From contig NZ_JANEYT010000047.1 of assembly GCF_024357955.1 (NCBI RefSeq), positions 1 through 36,364 on the forward strand: 36,364 nt of DNA, in the 5' to 3' direction. The stretch comes from Photobacterium pectinilyticum. GTDB lineage: Bacteria; Pseudomonadota; Gammaproteobacteria; Enterobacterales; Vibrionaceae. The position numbers were made by a program, and so were the translations under genes. The notes under the pieces are model-generated. The model was not told where the DNA came from and did no database searches. It was given only the letters and a program-made list of their open reading frames with translations. Below, piece after piece: positions 8,771-17,569 of this stretch. Position 1 is the stretch's first letter, and every line of letters begins with the position of its first letter.

Positions 8771-8984
8771 CGATCGATTTAACTCTCGCTGTCATGCTGT
8801 TTTCTAATGCATCATCTACTTGTTCATCTTTTGTTATTTTAGTGGAGTCTTCGATAATTGTTTCTTTTCTGAAATCACGAATAGCTGTACCTAAATCGCC
8901 ACCTATTCCACGTAGTTTCTTAGTACCAAATAATAATGCAATGATTAATGCAACAATTGATAGTTGCCATACACTAATTCCCAT
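8763..8984 (-). CDS. tatA: Tat translocase pore subunit TatA
   Basis: A 73-residue protein. Multimers of TatA open the membrane passage for folded cargo. [19 protein letters not shown] is the short transmembrane helix, then [14 protein letters not shown] forms the hinge and amphipathic helix, with an acidic tail. The FGTKKL motif separates it from TatB (LGPEKLP). A strong ribosome-binding site (GAGAGGTGAG) precedes the ATG at 8982-8984. It is first gene of tatA-tatB-tatC, with the Tat-signal metallophosphoesterase as the last member. Confidence 0.93.
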   Translation of the reverse strand: MGISVWQLSIVALIIALLFGTKKLRGIGGDLGTAIRDFRKETIIEDSTKITKDEQVDDALENSMTARVKSIDV

Positions 8985-9382
8985 AACTCACCTCTCGATT
9001 AACTGAGCACAGTATATTGAACAATTGTTTAATTAATATTACGGTGGGAATTAAAATTTCATCGCCTAGCTGGTAAATTTAATTATTTTAAGAAACCTCA
9101 TTTTATTAATTGTTTGTAATATTTACTGCGTGCTTATTGTTTATTTTCTTTGTGTTGTTGTTATCAATATGTGACTAACTCGGTTGAAAATAATAAGGTG
9201 AAACCAACCTAACCCCCCGAATTACACCTCTAGCAACATTATTGTATTTCTAATAGGCTGATGAGCATGTAAGCAATTAACGGTGTCAGCTAGAGTGGCA
9301 TCGTTTGATGAGGGAGGTGATAATCTCGTATATCGTGTTTCTTCCTGCCTGAAAAGTAATAAGCTTTGTATTCCAACGAAAG
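8985..9382. other. AT-rich intergenic region upstream of tatA
   Basis: No gene was recognised. The stretch must hold the tatABC promoter, reading on the minus strand. A TATACT element near 9010-9016 could be a -10 box, but no convincing -35 was seen. Confidence 0.4.
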
Positions 9383-9408
9383 AGGCCTGCAAAGTGCAGG
9401 CCTTTTGG
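9383..9408 (-). terminator. hairpin terminator downstream of the RND pump operon
   Basis: Perfect 9-base arms at 9383-9391 (AGGCCTGCA) and 9395-9403 (TGCAGGCCT), 20 bases after the RND stop codon. The T-run is better on the plus strand (9403-9406) than on the minus strand, so it may act in both directions. Confidence 0.65.
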
Positions 9409-9423
9409 TGATTTGTTAAATGG

Positions 9424-12400
9424 TTAGTTTGCCAGTGCTTGACGGTTGCGGTGCCAGATGGTCAGTTTGCTATTTTGCTTGAGCTTTGCCATTGCCACAT
9501 AGGCGACAGGTACCACGCACAGCGAGAAAAAAGTACCGGCAATCAGACCGCCAACGAGCACCAAGCCGATATTTACCCGACCCAGTGAGCCCGGCCCAGA
9601 GGCAAATGCCAGCGGTAACGAGCCAAGGATCATCGTTAGTGACGTCATCAGAATAGGCCTCAGGCGAGAGCGGGCACTTTCCAGTACAGCATTCATTGCC
9701 GTCGCTCCATGTCGACGTTGTTCGTTGGCGAACTCAACCAGCAAAATACCGTGTTTGGTCACCAAGCCGACCAATGTCAGTAAGCCAATCTTTGAGTAGA
9801 TATTCAGGCTTTGATCAAACAGTGACAGCGTCAATAGAGCACCAACAATACATAACGGAACTGTCAGCATAATGACCAGTGGATCGATAAAGCTTTCAAA
9901 CTGTGCTGCCAAAATCAGGTAAACGAAAATTAAGGCCAGTAGGAAAATCAATTGCGTTCCGGCTTGCGAGTCGTCCAGCAATTTTACTGTTCCATTGAAA
10001 GCATAACCTTGCGCACTGCTCAATAGGGAAGGCACTTCCAGATCGATATAGGCTTTTATGTCACTGGCTGTGTAGCCCGGCATCAAATCAGCGGCGATTT
10101 CTGCACTGTCTTTACCCATATAGGTTTTAAAGCTTGATTCCGCAGTGGTTTGCTTGATTTTGACAAACTGGGACAACGGCAAACTTTGTCCTGATTTTGA
10201 ACTGACATAAAGTTTATCGAGTACATTGAAGCTACCCAAATCCAGGCGGTTAACCTGCACCTGAATAGGGTAGGTGAACCCGTCATCGGCTTGCAAATCG
10301 GCGGCTTTGACCGATCCCATGAACGTAGATAGGGCATCAGTGACGTCGCTGTAGCTCACTCCAGATAAAATAATGGCGTTTCTGTCGATTTCCAGATCAT
10401 AAGTGAGCTGATCGCGAAGGGTTGAGTTCTTCACATTGGTGACCCCTGGGTATTGCTCAAGCAGGGTGGTGACCTGTTCAGCAGTCATGGCCAAGGCATC
10501 GGTATTTCGGTCTACGGTCGTCAGCTCAAGTACCAAGTTCGTCGCAATACCAAGGTTATCGGCAGAGCGGACGGCAAATGACATATCATAGGCTGAGACG
10601 GTTCGGTTAGCTTTCTCATTGAGTGCCGCGACCACCTGATCTGCGGTTTGCTGGCGTTCACCCCACGGTTTGAGCAATACATGGTTGGTTGGTGTCCCTT
10701 CAATATATGACAGGTTTGCTTCGATGGCGCGTTGCCCTGCCATCACACTGTTTAGCTCATTATTATGAGACTGGTGATATTGGCGGCCGACGCCAGTTGG
10801 AGCGGTTGACGTCACCTCAATAAAGCCGGAGTCCTCGGTTGGCAGTAGAACCTGCGGTATGTTGACAAAGGCGAATCCCGATAGCAGCAGTAGAAGACAG
10901 GACAAAGCGGCCATGACCGTTTTACGGTTCATCCACTTAGCAAGTTCAAGGGTATATCTATCGGCCAGACGGTTAAGCTGGTGGTCAATGCGGGCAAACC
11001 ACTTTGGGTGCTGGCTGATTGGTTTGATTAGGTAGGCACTCATCATCGGCGAGAGGGTAAGGGCAACCATGCCGGAAATGATCACTGCCGCAGCGAGGGT
11101 AAAAGCAAATTGACGAAATAGATCGGCGGTTAAACCAGACATCAGGCCAATTGGTAGATAGACAACGGCAAGGGTGAGTGTCATTGCTATAACCGGGAAG
11201 ACGATTTCCTTGCTGCCTTTCAGTGCTGCATTGAAAGGTGTTTCTCCTTGTTCAATATGTCGATAGCAGTTTTCGACCACCACGATAGCGTCATCAACCA
11301 CCAGTCCAATGGCTAAAATAATGGCGAGGATGGTTAACACATTGATACTGAAGCCGAGCAATGCCATGACCGAGAACACCCCGATGACACAAACCGGTAT
11401 GGTAATGATAGGAACAGAGGCGACACGAAAAGAGCCGAGGAACAGCATCACCACGATAGACACCAAGACAACTGCTTCGACCAGCGTCACAAAGCCTTCG
11501 TCTATGGCTGACTGGATGAAGTCGGCTTGGTTGTAAACCATCTTCATTTCAATACCATCAGGAAGATTGTCCTGCATCGACTCAATGGCTGCTTTTACGC
11601 GCTCGGCGACAACAACCGGGTTTTCGGTTTTCAGCGGTAGGACTTGTAGTGACATGGCTTGGTTGCCATTAACCGTTAGACTACTTGGAGTCAGGCTCTC
11701 TTCACCCATGACCACATCAGCAATGTCCTTGACTCGGATTATCTGGCCGCTTTCAACTCGGATCACCAACTCCTGGACATCTTCTAACGAGGTTACCTGG
11801 CTGACAGGGTTGATGGAAAAGTCCCGCGCTTCGCCTTTGATGGTGCCAGCTGTGAAGGTACTGTTGTAGGTACTTAAGGTACCGACAACATCAGCAGTCT
11901 TGATATTCAGTGCCTTCATTCGTTCAGGTTTCAGCCATACCCTAACGGCTTTGGAAGAGCCTCCGTATGGTCCCCAAACACTACCGACACCTTGGATATG
12001 ACGAAACTGGGGGACAAGTTGCTGGCTGATGTAGTCATACATTTCCTGCTGTTCAAGCTCCCCTGTATTGACGAAAGTGATGACATTACTGGTGGTACTG
12101 GTATCTGACGAGTTGTCCGTTACTGTCGGTTTGTCAGTCATGCTCGGTGGGAAATCGGTAACCGCTTCGACGCTGCTGCGCAGTTTGTTCATCAGGTTAG
12201 TGTATTCAACATCATCGACATCGTCGCTGAAGTTGATTTTCAGGGTACAGCTGCCCTCGACACAGTCGGTTGTCATGGTATCGACACTGTCCAGACCGGT
12301 CGCTGCATCGATCAGCTTGTCGGCAACATTGCGTGACATAAACTCGGCACTGGCACCGGTGATATTGGCACTGACTGTCGCAGTTGCTGTTTGATGCTCA

Positions 12401-12513
12401 GGAAAATACTGGATAGACAGTTTCTGGAATGACAAGATCCCCAGTAACACGACAGCAATGCTGAGTACCGACGCAAAAACAGGGTGGCGAATACAAACCT
12501 CAGGCAAGCGCAT
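9424..12513 (-). CDS. RND-family multidrug efflux transporter (HAE1, AcrB-like)
   Basis: A 1029-residue inner-membrane proton-driven pump that exports drugs, detergents or metabolites through a tripartite complex. The N-terminal membrane helix follows RLPEVCIRHPVFASVLSIA, then come periplasmic porter domains and the repeated twelve-helix architecture. The proton-relay aspartate pair is present in LAIGLVVDDAIVVVEN in transmembrane segment 4, and the C-terminal half has FVYLILAAQFESFIDPLVIM and LVGLVTKHGILLVEFANEQR. The ATG overlaps the adaptor stop by one base (TAATG), preceded by GGAGGCAGGA, so the two are coupled. No outer-membrane channel gene is adjacent; a TolC encoded elsewhere is likely. 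The substrate cannot be told from sequence. Confidence 0.94.
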   Translation of the reverse strand: MRLPEVCIRHPVFASVLSIAVVLLGILSFQKLSIQYFPEHQTATATVSANITGASAEFMSRNVADKLIDAATGLDSVDTMTTDCVEGSCTLKINFSDDVDDVEYTNLMNKLRSSVEAVTDFPPSMTDKPTVTDNSSDTSTTSNVITFVNTGELEQQEMYDYISQQLVPQFRHIQGVGSVWGPYGGSSKAVRVWLKPERMKALNIKTADVVGTLSTYNSTFTAGTIKGEARDFSINPVSQVTSLEDVQELVIRVESGQIIRVKDIADVVMGEESLTPSSLTVNGNQAMSLQVLPLKTENPVVVAERVKAAIESMQDNLPDGIEMKMVYNQADFIQSAIDEGFVTLVEAVVLVSIVVMLFLGSFRVASVPIITIPVCVIGVFSVMALLGFSINVLTILAIILAIGLVVDDAIVVVENCYRHIEQGETPFNAALKGSKEIVFPVIAMTLTLAVVYLPIGLMSGLTADLFRQFAFTLAAAVIISGMVALTLSPMMSAYLIKPISQHPKWFARIDHQLNRLADRYTLELAKWMNRKTVMAALSCLLLLLSGFAFVNIPQVLLPTEDSGFIEVTSTAPTGVGRQYHQSHNNELNSVMAGQRAIEANLSYIEGTPTNHVLLKPWGERQQTADQVVAALNEKANRTVSAYDMSFAVRSADNLGIATNLVLELTTVDRNTDALAMTAEQVTTLLEQYPGVTNVKNSTLRDQLTYDLEIDRNAIILSGVSYSDVTDALSTFMGSVKAADLQADDGFTYPIQVQVNRLDLGSFNVLDKLYVSSKSGQSLPLSQFVKIKQTTAESSFKTYMGKDSAEIAADLMPGYTASDIKAYIDLEVPSLLSSAQGYAFNGTVKLLDDSQAGTQLIFLLALIFVYLILAAQFESFIDPLVIMLTVPLCIVGALLTLSLFDQSLNIYSKIGLLTLVGLVTKHGILLVEFANEQRRHGATAMNAVLESARSRLRPILMTSLTMILGSLPLAFASGPGSLGRVNIGLVLVGGLIAGTFFSLCVVPVAYVAMAKLKQNSKLTIWHRNRQALAN

Positions 12514-13631
12514 TATCCTGCCTCCTTGTTGTTAGTCTGTTCTGAGCCTGTTTCTATCGATCTTGTTTCTTTAGATATTGGCTGTCCAGAAGGCTGAGAT
12601 GATAGAATATTGACCGTATTGCCATCATTTAATTTCTGTTGCCCTGTGGTGACAATCTGTTCGCCTTTTTTCAGCCCGCTTTTAATGATGACATAACCAT
12701 CATTGGTATTGGCGCCTAATTCAACCTGGCGGCGTTGTGGTTTGTTGCCTTCAACAACCCAAAGATAGCGTTGTTCGTTGTTGGCCAAAATGGCGTTTTG
12801 TGGCACGACAAGTTGAGGTTTCCCTCTTTGCAGTTGCTGGCTGACGTTGGCAAACATGCCCGGTGCCAGTATCTGCTCTTGGTTGTCTATGGTGGCATGA
12901 ACTTCAACTCGGCCTGAGTTCTCATCGACAGCAGGCGCAATATAGTTCACTTCACCCGTGAACGACTGGTTGGGAAATGCCGAGACGCTAACCGCCACGG
13001 TTTGACCAATCTGAGCAGTACCAAGATCTTCCTGGCTGATGGCATAAGTGACATTAACTGGGTCTAACTTGTAGAGGCTCACCAGTGCCGTTGAGGCATC
13101 GATATGGCTGCCAATTGAGTGGCTAAAGATTGTTAGCCTGCCATCAAATGGAGCAACAATGGTGTAGTCTTTGAGGGTTGCTTCTTGCTGACGGAAGTCA
13201 GCCGCCGCAAGATTTACCTGTTCTTGAAGCTCATCGACATCTTGCGGCGATAGGGCGTCAGGTTGCTTGGCAAGTAGATCACGGGTTCGTTGGAGTTTGG
13301 TTTTTGCCAAATTGAGGGTGCTGCGAGCTTTGTCCAAGTCCGCTTTGGCTTTGGTGCTATCGAGTTCGGCAATGACATCGCCTTTGTTAACGGCATCCCC
13401 ATCATTGAAGGCGATCTTTTCAATTTTAGCCCCGGCACTGAATGTAAGGTTAGCATTATCAAGTGCGGTGATTTTTCCCACTTCCTCGATTTTTTGCACG
13501 ATACTTCGGGTGGACACAGGCTCCACGGTAACTGGAATCGGTAAGAGTTCAACATCATTAGCCATCACGAATGTTGGTGTTAGGCAAAGGAGAGTATAGA
13601 CAATTGTTTTGTAGGTTGAATATCTGTTCAT
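12513..13631 (-). CDS. RND efflux periplasmic adaptor (membrane fusion protein)
   Basis: The adaptor of 372 residues links the RND pump to an outer-membrane channel. A Sec signal peptide ends around PTFVMA/ND (residue 24). The barrel-sandwich hybrid follows (GAKIEKIAFNDGDAVNKGDV), then the alpha-helical hairpin (DLDKARSTLNLAKTKLQRTR to LAAADFRQQEATL), the second lipoyl half (IVAPFDGRLTIFSHSIGSHI), a beta barrel and the membrane-proximal domain. The C-terminal tail is Ser/Thr/Glu-rich. No purine-rich ribosome-binding site is visible before the ATG at 13629-13631. It is first gene of the two-gene operon; no regulator gene is adjacent. Confidence 0.93.
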   Translation of the reverse strand: MNRYSTYKTIVYTLLCLTPTFVMANDVELLPIPVTVEPVSTRSIVQKIEEVGKITALDNANLTFSAGAKIEKIAFNDGDAVNKGDVIAELDSTKAKADLDKARSTLNLAKTKLQRTRDLLAKQPDALSPQDVDELQEQVNLAAADFRQQEATLKDYTIVAPFDGRLTIFSHSIGSHIDASTALVSLYKLDPVNVTYAISQEDLGTAQIGQTVAVSVSAFPNQSFTGEVNYIAPAVDENSGRVEVHATIDNQEQILAPGMFANVSQQLQRGKPQLVVPQNAILANNEQRYLWVVEGNKPQRRQVELGANTNDGYVIIKSGLKKGEQIVTTGQQKLNDGNTVNILSSQPSGQPISKETRSIETGSEQTNNKEAG

Positions 13632-14004
13632 AGGAGAATCTTTTTGCGAAATACAGACGAATTTTACAATTATGTGTCAAGGGACTGTCAGGAAAGTGTA
13701 AATTTGTATTGCGAAGCGTAATGGTGTGTATGCTCACTGTCTTTCTTGCAATGTCGAGTGGGGCGGTGATATAGCCCAAAGTGTCTCAATCGTTGCTTAA
13801 CTCTTCCGAATTGTATTTATCAGCATGATCGTCTTCTCATTTTACCCACAGCAAAACGTGTCTATTAAGTCGGTGGCTGTTCAGAATAAGCTCTTGAGAA
13901 ATCTTTCTTTGGAAAAGAGGTTTTTTGTCGATAGCGTATAAAACAATGGAGGGTTAAATCGTTGATATTTAAGGCACAATAACAGTGAGAGTTAACGCTG
14001 AACT
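13632..14004. other. intergenic region between the efflux operon and pstS-like gene
   Basis: No gene was recognised in this AT-rich stretch. It should contain the promoter of the efflux operon (minus strand). No clear operator or repeat was seen. Confidence 0.4.
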
Positions 14005-14036
14005 AAACAAAGGCCCCCTGAGAAGGGGGCTTATAC
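14005..14036 (-). terminator. terminator of the pstS-like gene
   Basis: GCCCCC at 14013-14018 pairs with GGGGGC at 14025-14030 around a 6-base loop. On the minus strand CTTTGTTT follows. It lies about 35 bases after the stop codon. Confidence 0.75.
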
Positions 14037-14065
14037 AAAAACACTTTCTTTCGACGGTGGATTAT

Positions 14066-14881
14066 TTACTTAATGGAAATATAACCGCCTTCGGCAACAA
14101 TCTTTTGTGCTTCAGAAGTGAACATCCAATCCAGGAATTTTTGTGTGCGTGTATTTGGCGTACCTTTGTAAAGTACTTGGAACGGACGTGCGACTTTGTA
14201 AGAGCCATTCTTTACGTTCTCAACAGTAGCAGCGGTGCCATTAACTTGTACTGGTGTTACTGATGAATCAACACTACCTAATGAGATGTAGCTGATTGCA
14301 AATGGGTTTTGAGCAGCCATTGTTTTAGAGTGACCATTGCCATTTGTAACTTGTGCATGCTGAGTAATCGCTGTTACTTTTATGCCATTTAATTCCTTAG
14401 TCAGCATCATGATTTCTTCAAATGCTCCACGTGTGCCTGATGCTGTATCGCGAGTAACCGGTACTATAGGTTTATCAGCGCCACCAACTTCTTTCCAGTT
14501 TTTTATTTCGCCTGCATAGATATCATGGATTTGCTGTGCAGTTAGCGATTTAACGCTGTTTGATGGGTTAACAACAACCGCAATACCATCACGTGCAATT
14601 ACTTTATTGTGCAAATCGGATTCTTCTTCAGAAGAGGCAAGTTCACGAGAAGCCATACCAATGTCTGCAGATTGGTTTTTTGCAGCACGAATCCCTGCGG
14701 ATGAGCCAGGTCCTTGCACTTCGATAAATACTTCAGGATGTGTTTTTTGGTAAGTCTCACCAAATACTTCCATAAGTGGCATTACGGAGCTAGAACCAAC
14801 TACAGATATGTTGTCTTGTGCGAATGCAGAATTGGTGAATGCTACGACAGTTAGAGCTGCAACTAAAAAAGTATTTTTCAT
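14066..14881 (-). CDS. pstS: PstS-like periplasmic phosphate-binding protein
   Basis: A solute-binding protein of the phosphate (PstS) family, 271 residues. The Sec signal peptide MKNTFLVAALTVVAFTNSAF ends at AFA/QD. Phosphate-contact motifs are present: VVGSSSVMPLMEVF near the N-terminus, GPGSSAGI, GMASREL, and VTRDTASGTRGAFEEI. ATG 14879-14881 is preferred over ATG 14888-14890 because it gives a clean signal peptide. No pstC, pstA or pstB neighbours are present, so the gene is an orphan copy that must work with permease subunits encoded elsewhere, or as a high-affinity scavenger. A hairpin terminator follows, and the upstream region has a perfect FNR box and a weak Pho-box candidate. Confidence 0.88.
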   Translation of the reverse strand: MKNTFLVAALTVVAFTNSAFAQDNISVVGSSSVMPLMEVFGETYQKTHPEVFIEVQGPGSSAGIRAAKNQSADIGMASRELASSEEESDLHNKVIARDGIAVVVNPSNSVKSLTAQQIHDIYAGEIKNWKEVGGADKPIVPVTRDTASGTRGAFEEIMMLTKELNGIKVTAITQHAQVTNGNGHSKTMAAQNPFAISYISLGSVDSSVTPVQVNGTAATVENVKNGSYKVARPFQVLYKGTPNTRTQKFLDWMFTSEAQKIVAEGGYISIK

Positions 14882-14923
14882 TTCAATCATCCATTAAGTG
14901 TAATTAAATATTTCTTGTGGGGG

Positions 14924-14958
14924 ATGTTACCTACACTTATATTTCAAAATGATGTCAG
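14924..14958 (-). promoter_or_regulatory. candidate Pho box and -10 element for pstS-like gene
   Basis: On the minus strand CTGACAT-CATT-TTGAAAT (14941-14958) resembles two CTGTCAT repeats separated by four bases (6/7 and 4/7 matches). TAACAT, a possible -10, begins 11 bases further on (14924-14929). The arrangement fits PhoB promoters, but the second repeat is poor. Confidence 0.35.
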
Positions 14959-14980
14959 TGAAATCGAGTTGAAGTTTATA

Positions 14981-14994
14981 TTGATCTTAATCAA
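14981..14994 (-). promoter_or_regulatory. FNR-type binding site upstream of pstS-like gene
   Basis: TTGATCTTAATCAA is an exact match to the FNR consensus TTGAT-N4-ATCAA. Its centre is about 107 bases before the preferred start codon and near -70 relative to the start site implied by the candidate -10, a position used by activators. Confidence 0.55.
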
Positions 14995-15049
14995 AATAGC
15001 AAGGGTAAAGTTTGGTACTAACTTATAATCAAGGCTTATTTTTAAAACC

Positions 15050-16095
15050 TTATTTTTTATTATGATGATAAAAATTAAATATCAATAATTGAATATCCAC
15101 TAACTCTCTGAGTTGTTTTGCAAATTGTACAGCGTGACATAGCTGATGCCTTTTACTTTCGGTGCTAATAGATTTTGAAAAAAGTCTAAGCATAAATGTC
15201 GAGAGAGGGGGCAGCCTGTGGTACCGTTTGCGAGCCACTGAAGGCTCTATATCGAACTAACGAGGTAATAACACTATTCATAAAAACGCCCCTGTAATGA
15301 CAGGGGTGAGTTACAACCAGAAAAGAGCGGAAAGGGCATAGATGCCGCAATAAAATTTTTCTTCATAGTTATTGTATTTTTTGTCGTTCAGAGCTAATTG
15401 AGTGATATAGGTTAAATAAACTTTCTGCTTCCATTTTTTGGTTTAAGATTTTTATGATCATTCTCTAATTAATGTCTAGGACATGATTGAAATTTTAATA
15501 TGGTGATGAGAAGTGATCGTTTGCTTGCTTGAAATTTAAACGCAAAAGCGTTTTCTTGGATGGGCGTACAAGCGAAAGCGGAGTAGCCCTACGTATTAGG
15601 TAAGAACAATTTCGAGAGTCAGGAGTCGTCGTACAAATAGTAATTATTATTTCGATTTGTGATTTGCACAAAGTAAATTGGCGGCTATTCAGTGAACGTT
15701 TATACGGTAATATGTACGTAGCCCTGCACATTAAGAGCCCCTTGAGCTAAGAAGCTTTTATCTAAAGTGAGAATCTTTCGATCGCGAGAACGTCGGTTTG
15801 CGATAAACACCACCTCACAATTGATAAAAGTAACAATGACAATTGACTCAAAGTATTCCAGAGCGAGGGTTTTTATTTTGGTGTTACTTTCTGAGTCGAG
15901 AATATATGAAGGAGTGATATTCTTCTACATTTTCCACTTTATGCGTCATCTCCTATCAAATTATTGCTGGTTCAAATAGTTATGACGTGTACGAAATTCC
16001 CTCCCCCCGGACTCGTTTTGCTAACGAGCATATATGTTCGCTATTAATTCTACATAACAGGTTGACCTTTTGTTATTTAGCTAACCGAGCAAAGA
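15050..16095. other. gene-poor kilobase with hairpins and ORF remnants
   Basis: No intact gene was recognised. On the minus strand 15050-15238 reads HRLPPLSTF then CHAVQFAKQLRELVDIQLL, faintly like a decayed LysR-type N-terminus. A hairpin with CCCCTGT/ACAGGGG arms (15289-15295, 15300-15306) and a minus-strand T-run looks like a terminator with no gene before it. AAACGC-AAAA-GCGTTT (15539-15554) is another hairpin. A 74-codon minus-strand frame at 15700-15924 lacks any ATG, though its translation (for example EVVFIANRRSRDRKILTLDK) looks protein-like. Short open frames also exist on the plus strand (15767-15979). The whole may be degraded mobile or duplicated intergenic DNA. Confidence 0.35.
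15281..15306 (-). terminator. orphan hairpin terminator
   Basis: CCCCTGT (15289-15295) pairs with ACAGGGG (15300-15306) over a 4-base loop. On the minus strand CGTTTTTA follows. No recognisable gene ends into it, so it may terminate a small RNA or a lost gene. Confidence 0.5.
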
Positions 16096-17121
16096 TTAAC
16101 GGTTTCCATTACGTAAACGCGACAGGCGGCTTTGTTCTTTAACGTCATATTTACCGGATAGAAAATCTTTGAGGTAGTGATAGTTCAATAGGTGGCCAGT
16201 ACCTTTCTTTACATAGATTCTCCCATTCGTGTTACTTATACCATTGAGCACACCAATCATTGCGACGTAATCTTCGTCATTAGCAAAATGCTCTGTGAAA
16301 GGGGGCGAAAAGTGCACTTCACCTTGCTCAAACGAAGGATAGTCATCGTGTGCTGAGGCAAACGTATATATCTCAAGATGGTTGAGTAATGGGTCTCTTG
16401 GGTGTTCTTGAAGCAATCTTCCTACCACGTTGGAGATAATGATCCCGCCTTGGGAGTGAACAAGGATCACTATTTTATCGGACTGGTTACTGTTAACCGG
16501 GGTATACGCCAACTGGGTTTTGAGGTCTTGTAACTCTCCCCAAAGAAGATCCTTCGTAGTTCGAGCGATGTTCGTATACTGGTCTAGATCCCTTCCTTTA
16601 ATCGCTTCGGCCAAATCTGCGATCATGCCATTAGTAGGATTGTGGAGAGGCGTGATGGGACGCCCGAAAACCTTACTGAGCATACGAGAATTAATGATGG
16701 CCATGTCAGTACTAGTACAAATTCCGTTGATGAAAAACCATTTTTCGTTAGGTGTTGGATTTGTGGGATGCATGGATTGAGTCGGTAATCGTTTTATGGT
16801 GTTTTCTTTTTTAAGGGGAGTGAGATCAAATGGGATTTTTTCGAGTGTCTTGATGTAGCTTTCAGTGCTGTCGTAATACTTCCGGTTTAGTTCGCTGTCT
16901 TCACCCTTAAAGGTTTCGAGTGGGTTGTCGCCCAGTACCTTTGGCAGTGCGTCGATGTCTTTTAGGCCGATAAATATTGTTGTAATGAGCTTTTTGATCC
17001 GTAAGGTATCGAAGAAGTTATCTATAGTGGATTCAATCTTTTCTAGGCCCTTCCACCAAAAGTAGGTGGCGACTTTGCTTGCTAAACCCGAGGAGCTAAT
17101 ATCTTTTTCAATATCTTCCAT
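16096..17121 (-). CDS. predicted alpha/beta hydrolase (lipase/esterase-like), cytoplasmic
   Basis: A 341-residue protein without a signal peptide. A beta strand with EKWFFINGICT would form the oxyanion-hole region, and ILVHSQGGIIISNV is a nucleophile elbow with the catalytic Ser (H-S-Q-G). FANDEDYVAMIG may provide the acid residue, and KKGTGHLLNYHYL a C-terminal His. The first 120 residues are charged and helical. GGAG lies upstream of the ATG. Related sequences carry the WFFING and HSQGG motifs, but substrate and role are unknown; a secreted-effector lipase is possible but nothing nearby (no VgrG, PAAR or immunity gene) supports that. It stands alone between two gene-poor regions. Confidence 0.7.
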   Translation of the reverse strand: MEDIEKDISSSGLASKVATYFWWKGLEKIESTIDNFFDTLRIKKLITTIFIGLKDIDALPKVLGDNPLETFKGEDSELNRKYYDSTESYIKTLEKIPFDLTPLKKENTIKRLPTQSMHPTNPTPNEKWFFINGICTSTDMAIINSRMLSKVFGRPITPLHNPTNGMIADLAEAIKGRDLDQYTNIARTTKDLLWGELQDLKTQLAYTPVNSNQSDKIVILVHSQGGIIISNVVGRLLQEHPRDPLLNHLEIYTFASAHDDYPSFEQGEVHFSPPFTEHFANDEDYVAMIGVLNGISNTNGRIYVKKGTGHLLNYHYLKDFLSGKYDVKEQSRLSRLRNGNR

Positions 17122-17569
17122 GGTCGTTCTCCTTCCAGTAGTGAGTACGCAATATGATAAGCATCTGCGCTCACATAAATAATGATATGGTAGCTTCTGT
17201 TGTTGGTCAAAAAAATAAGCAGTTATGGCCGTTCAAAATATGAAAAACATAATAAAGCAAAGAAGGGACGTCATCCTAACGTGGGTTGATAATGCCAGAA
17301 CCTGGTTTTCTATATACCAACAAACGAAAAGCGTTCGTCTCATTGAGTACTATTGTTGCCTCAATGAGAGATATTTTGTATTTTAAGTTTATGAATTTAT
17401 TGAGCTGGTAGACATACTGACGGTGAATTTTCGATAGAAAGTGAACCAGCATCGGATATTCCAATTTTGCGGTTTAAATTTGCATCTTTCTGGGATAGAT
17501 CTACCAGTGGCACGTTATGTTGCCTGTGTTTGGAACTTAAGTATTTAGCTTGGCAGAGAAGGAATTTTA
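17122..17569. other. intergenic region between hydrolase and lpd
   Basis: No gene is supported; a 62-codon minus frame at 17276-17464 resembles nothing recognised. A perfect 9-base inverted repeat (CTCATTGAG at 17339-17347, CTCAATGAG at 17360-17368) could be a hairpin or an operator. The region must hold the promoters of both divergent genes. Confidence 0.35.

Noticed and set aside
15767..15979. 70-codon plus-strand frame
   Set aside because: It overlaps an equally plausible minus-strand open frame; neither has a convincing start or domain.
17276..17464. 62-codon minus-strand frame between the hydrolase and lpd
   Set aside because: No similarity, no good start context, and the 9-base inverted repeat lies within it. 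It is probably not a gene.
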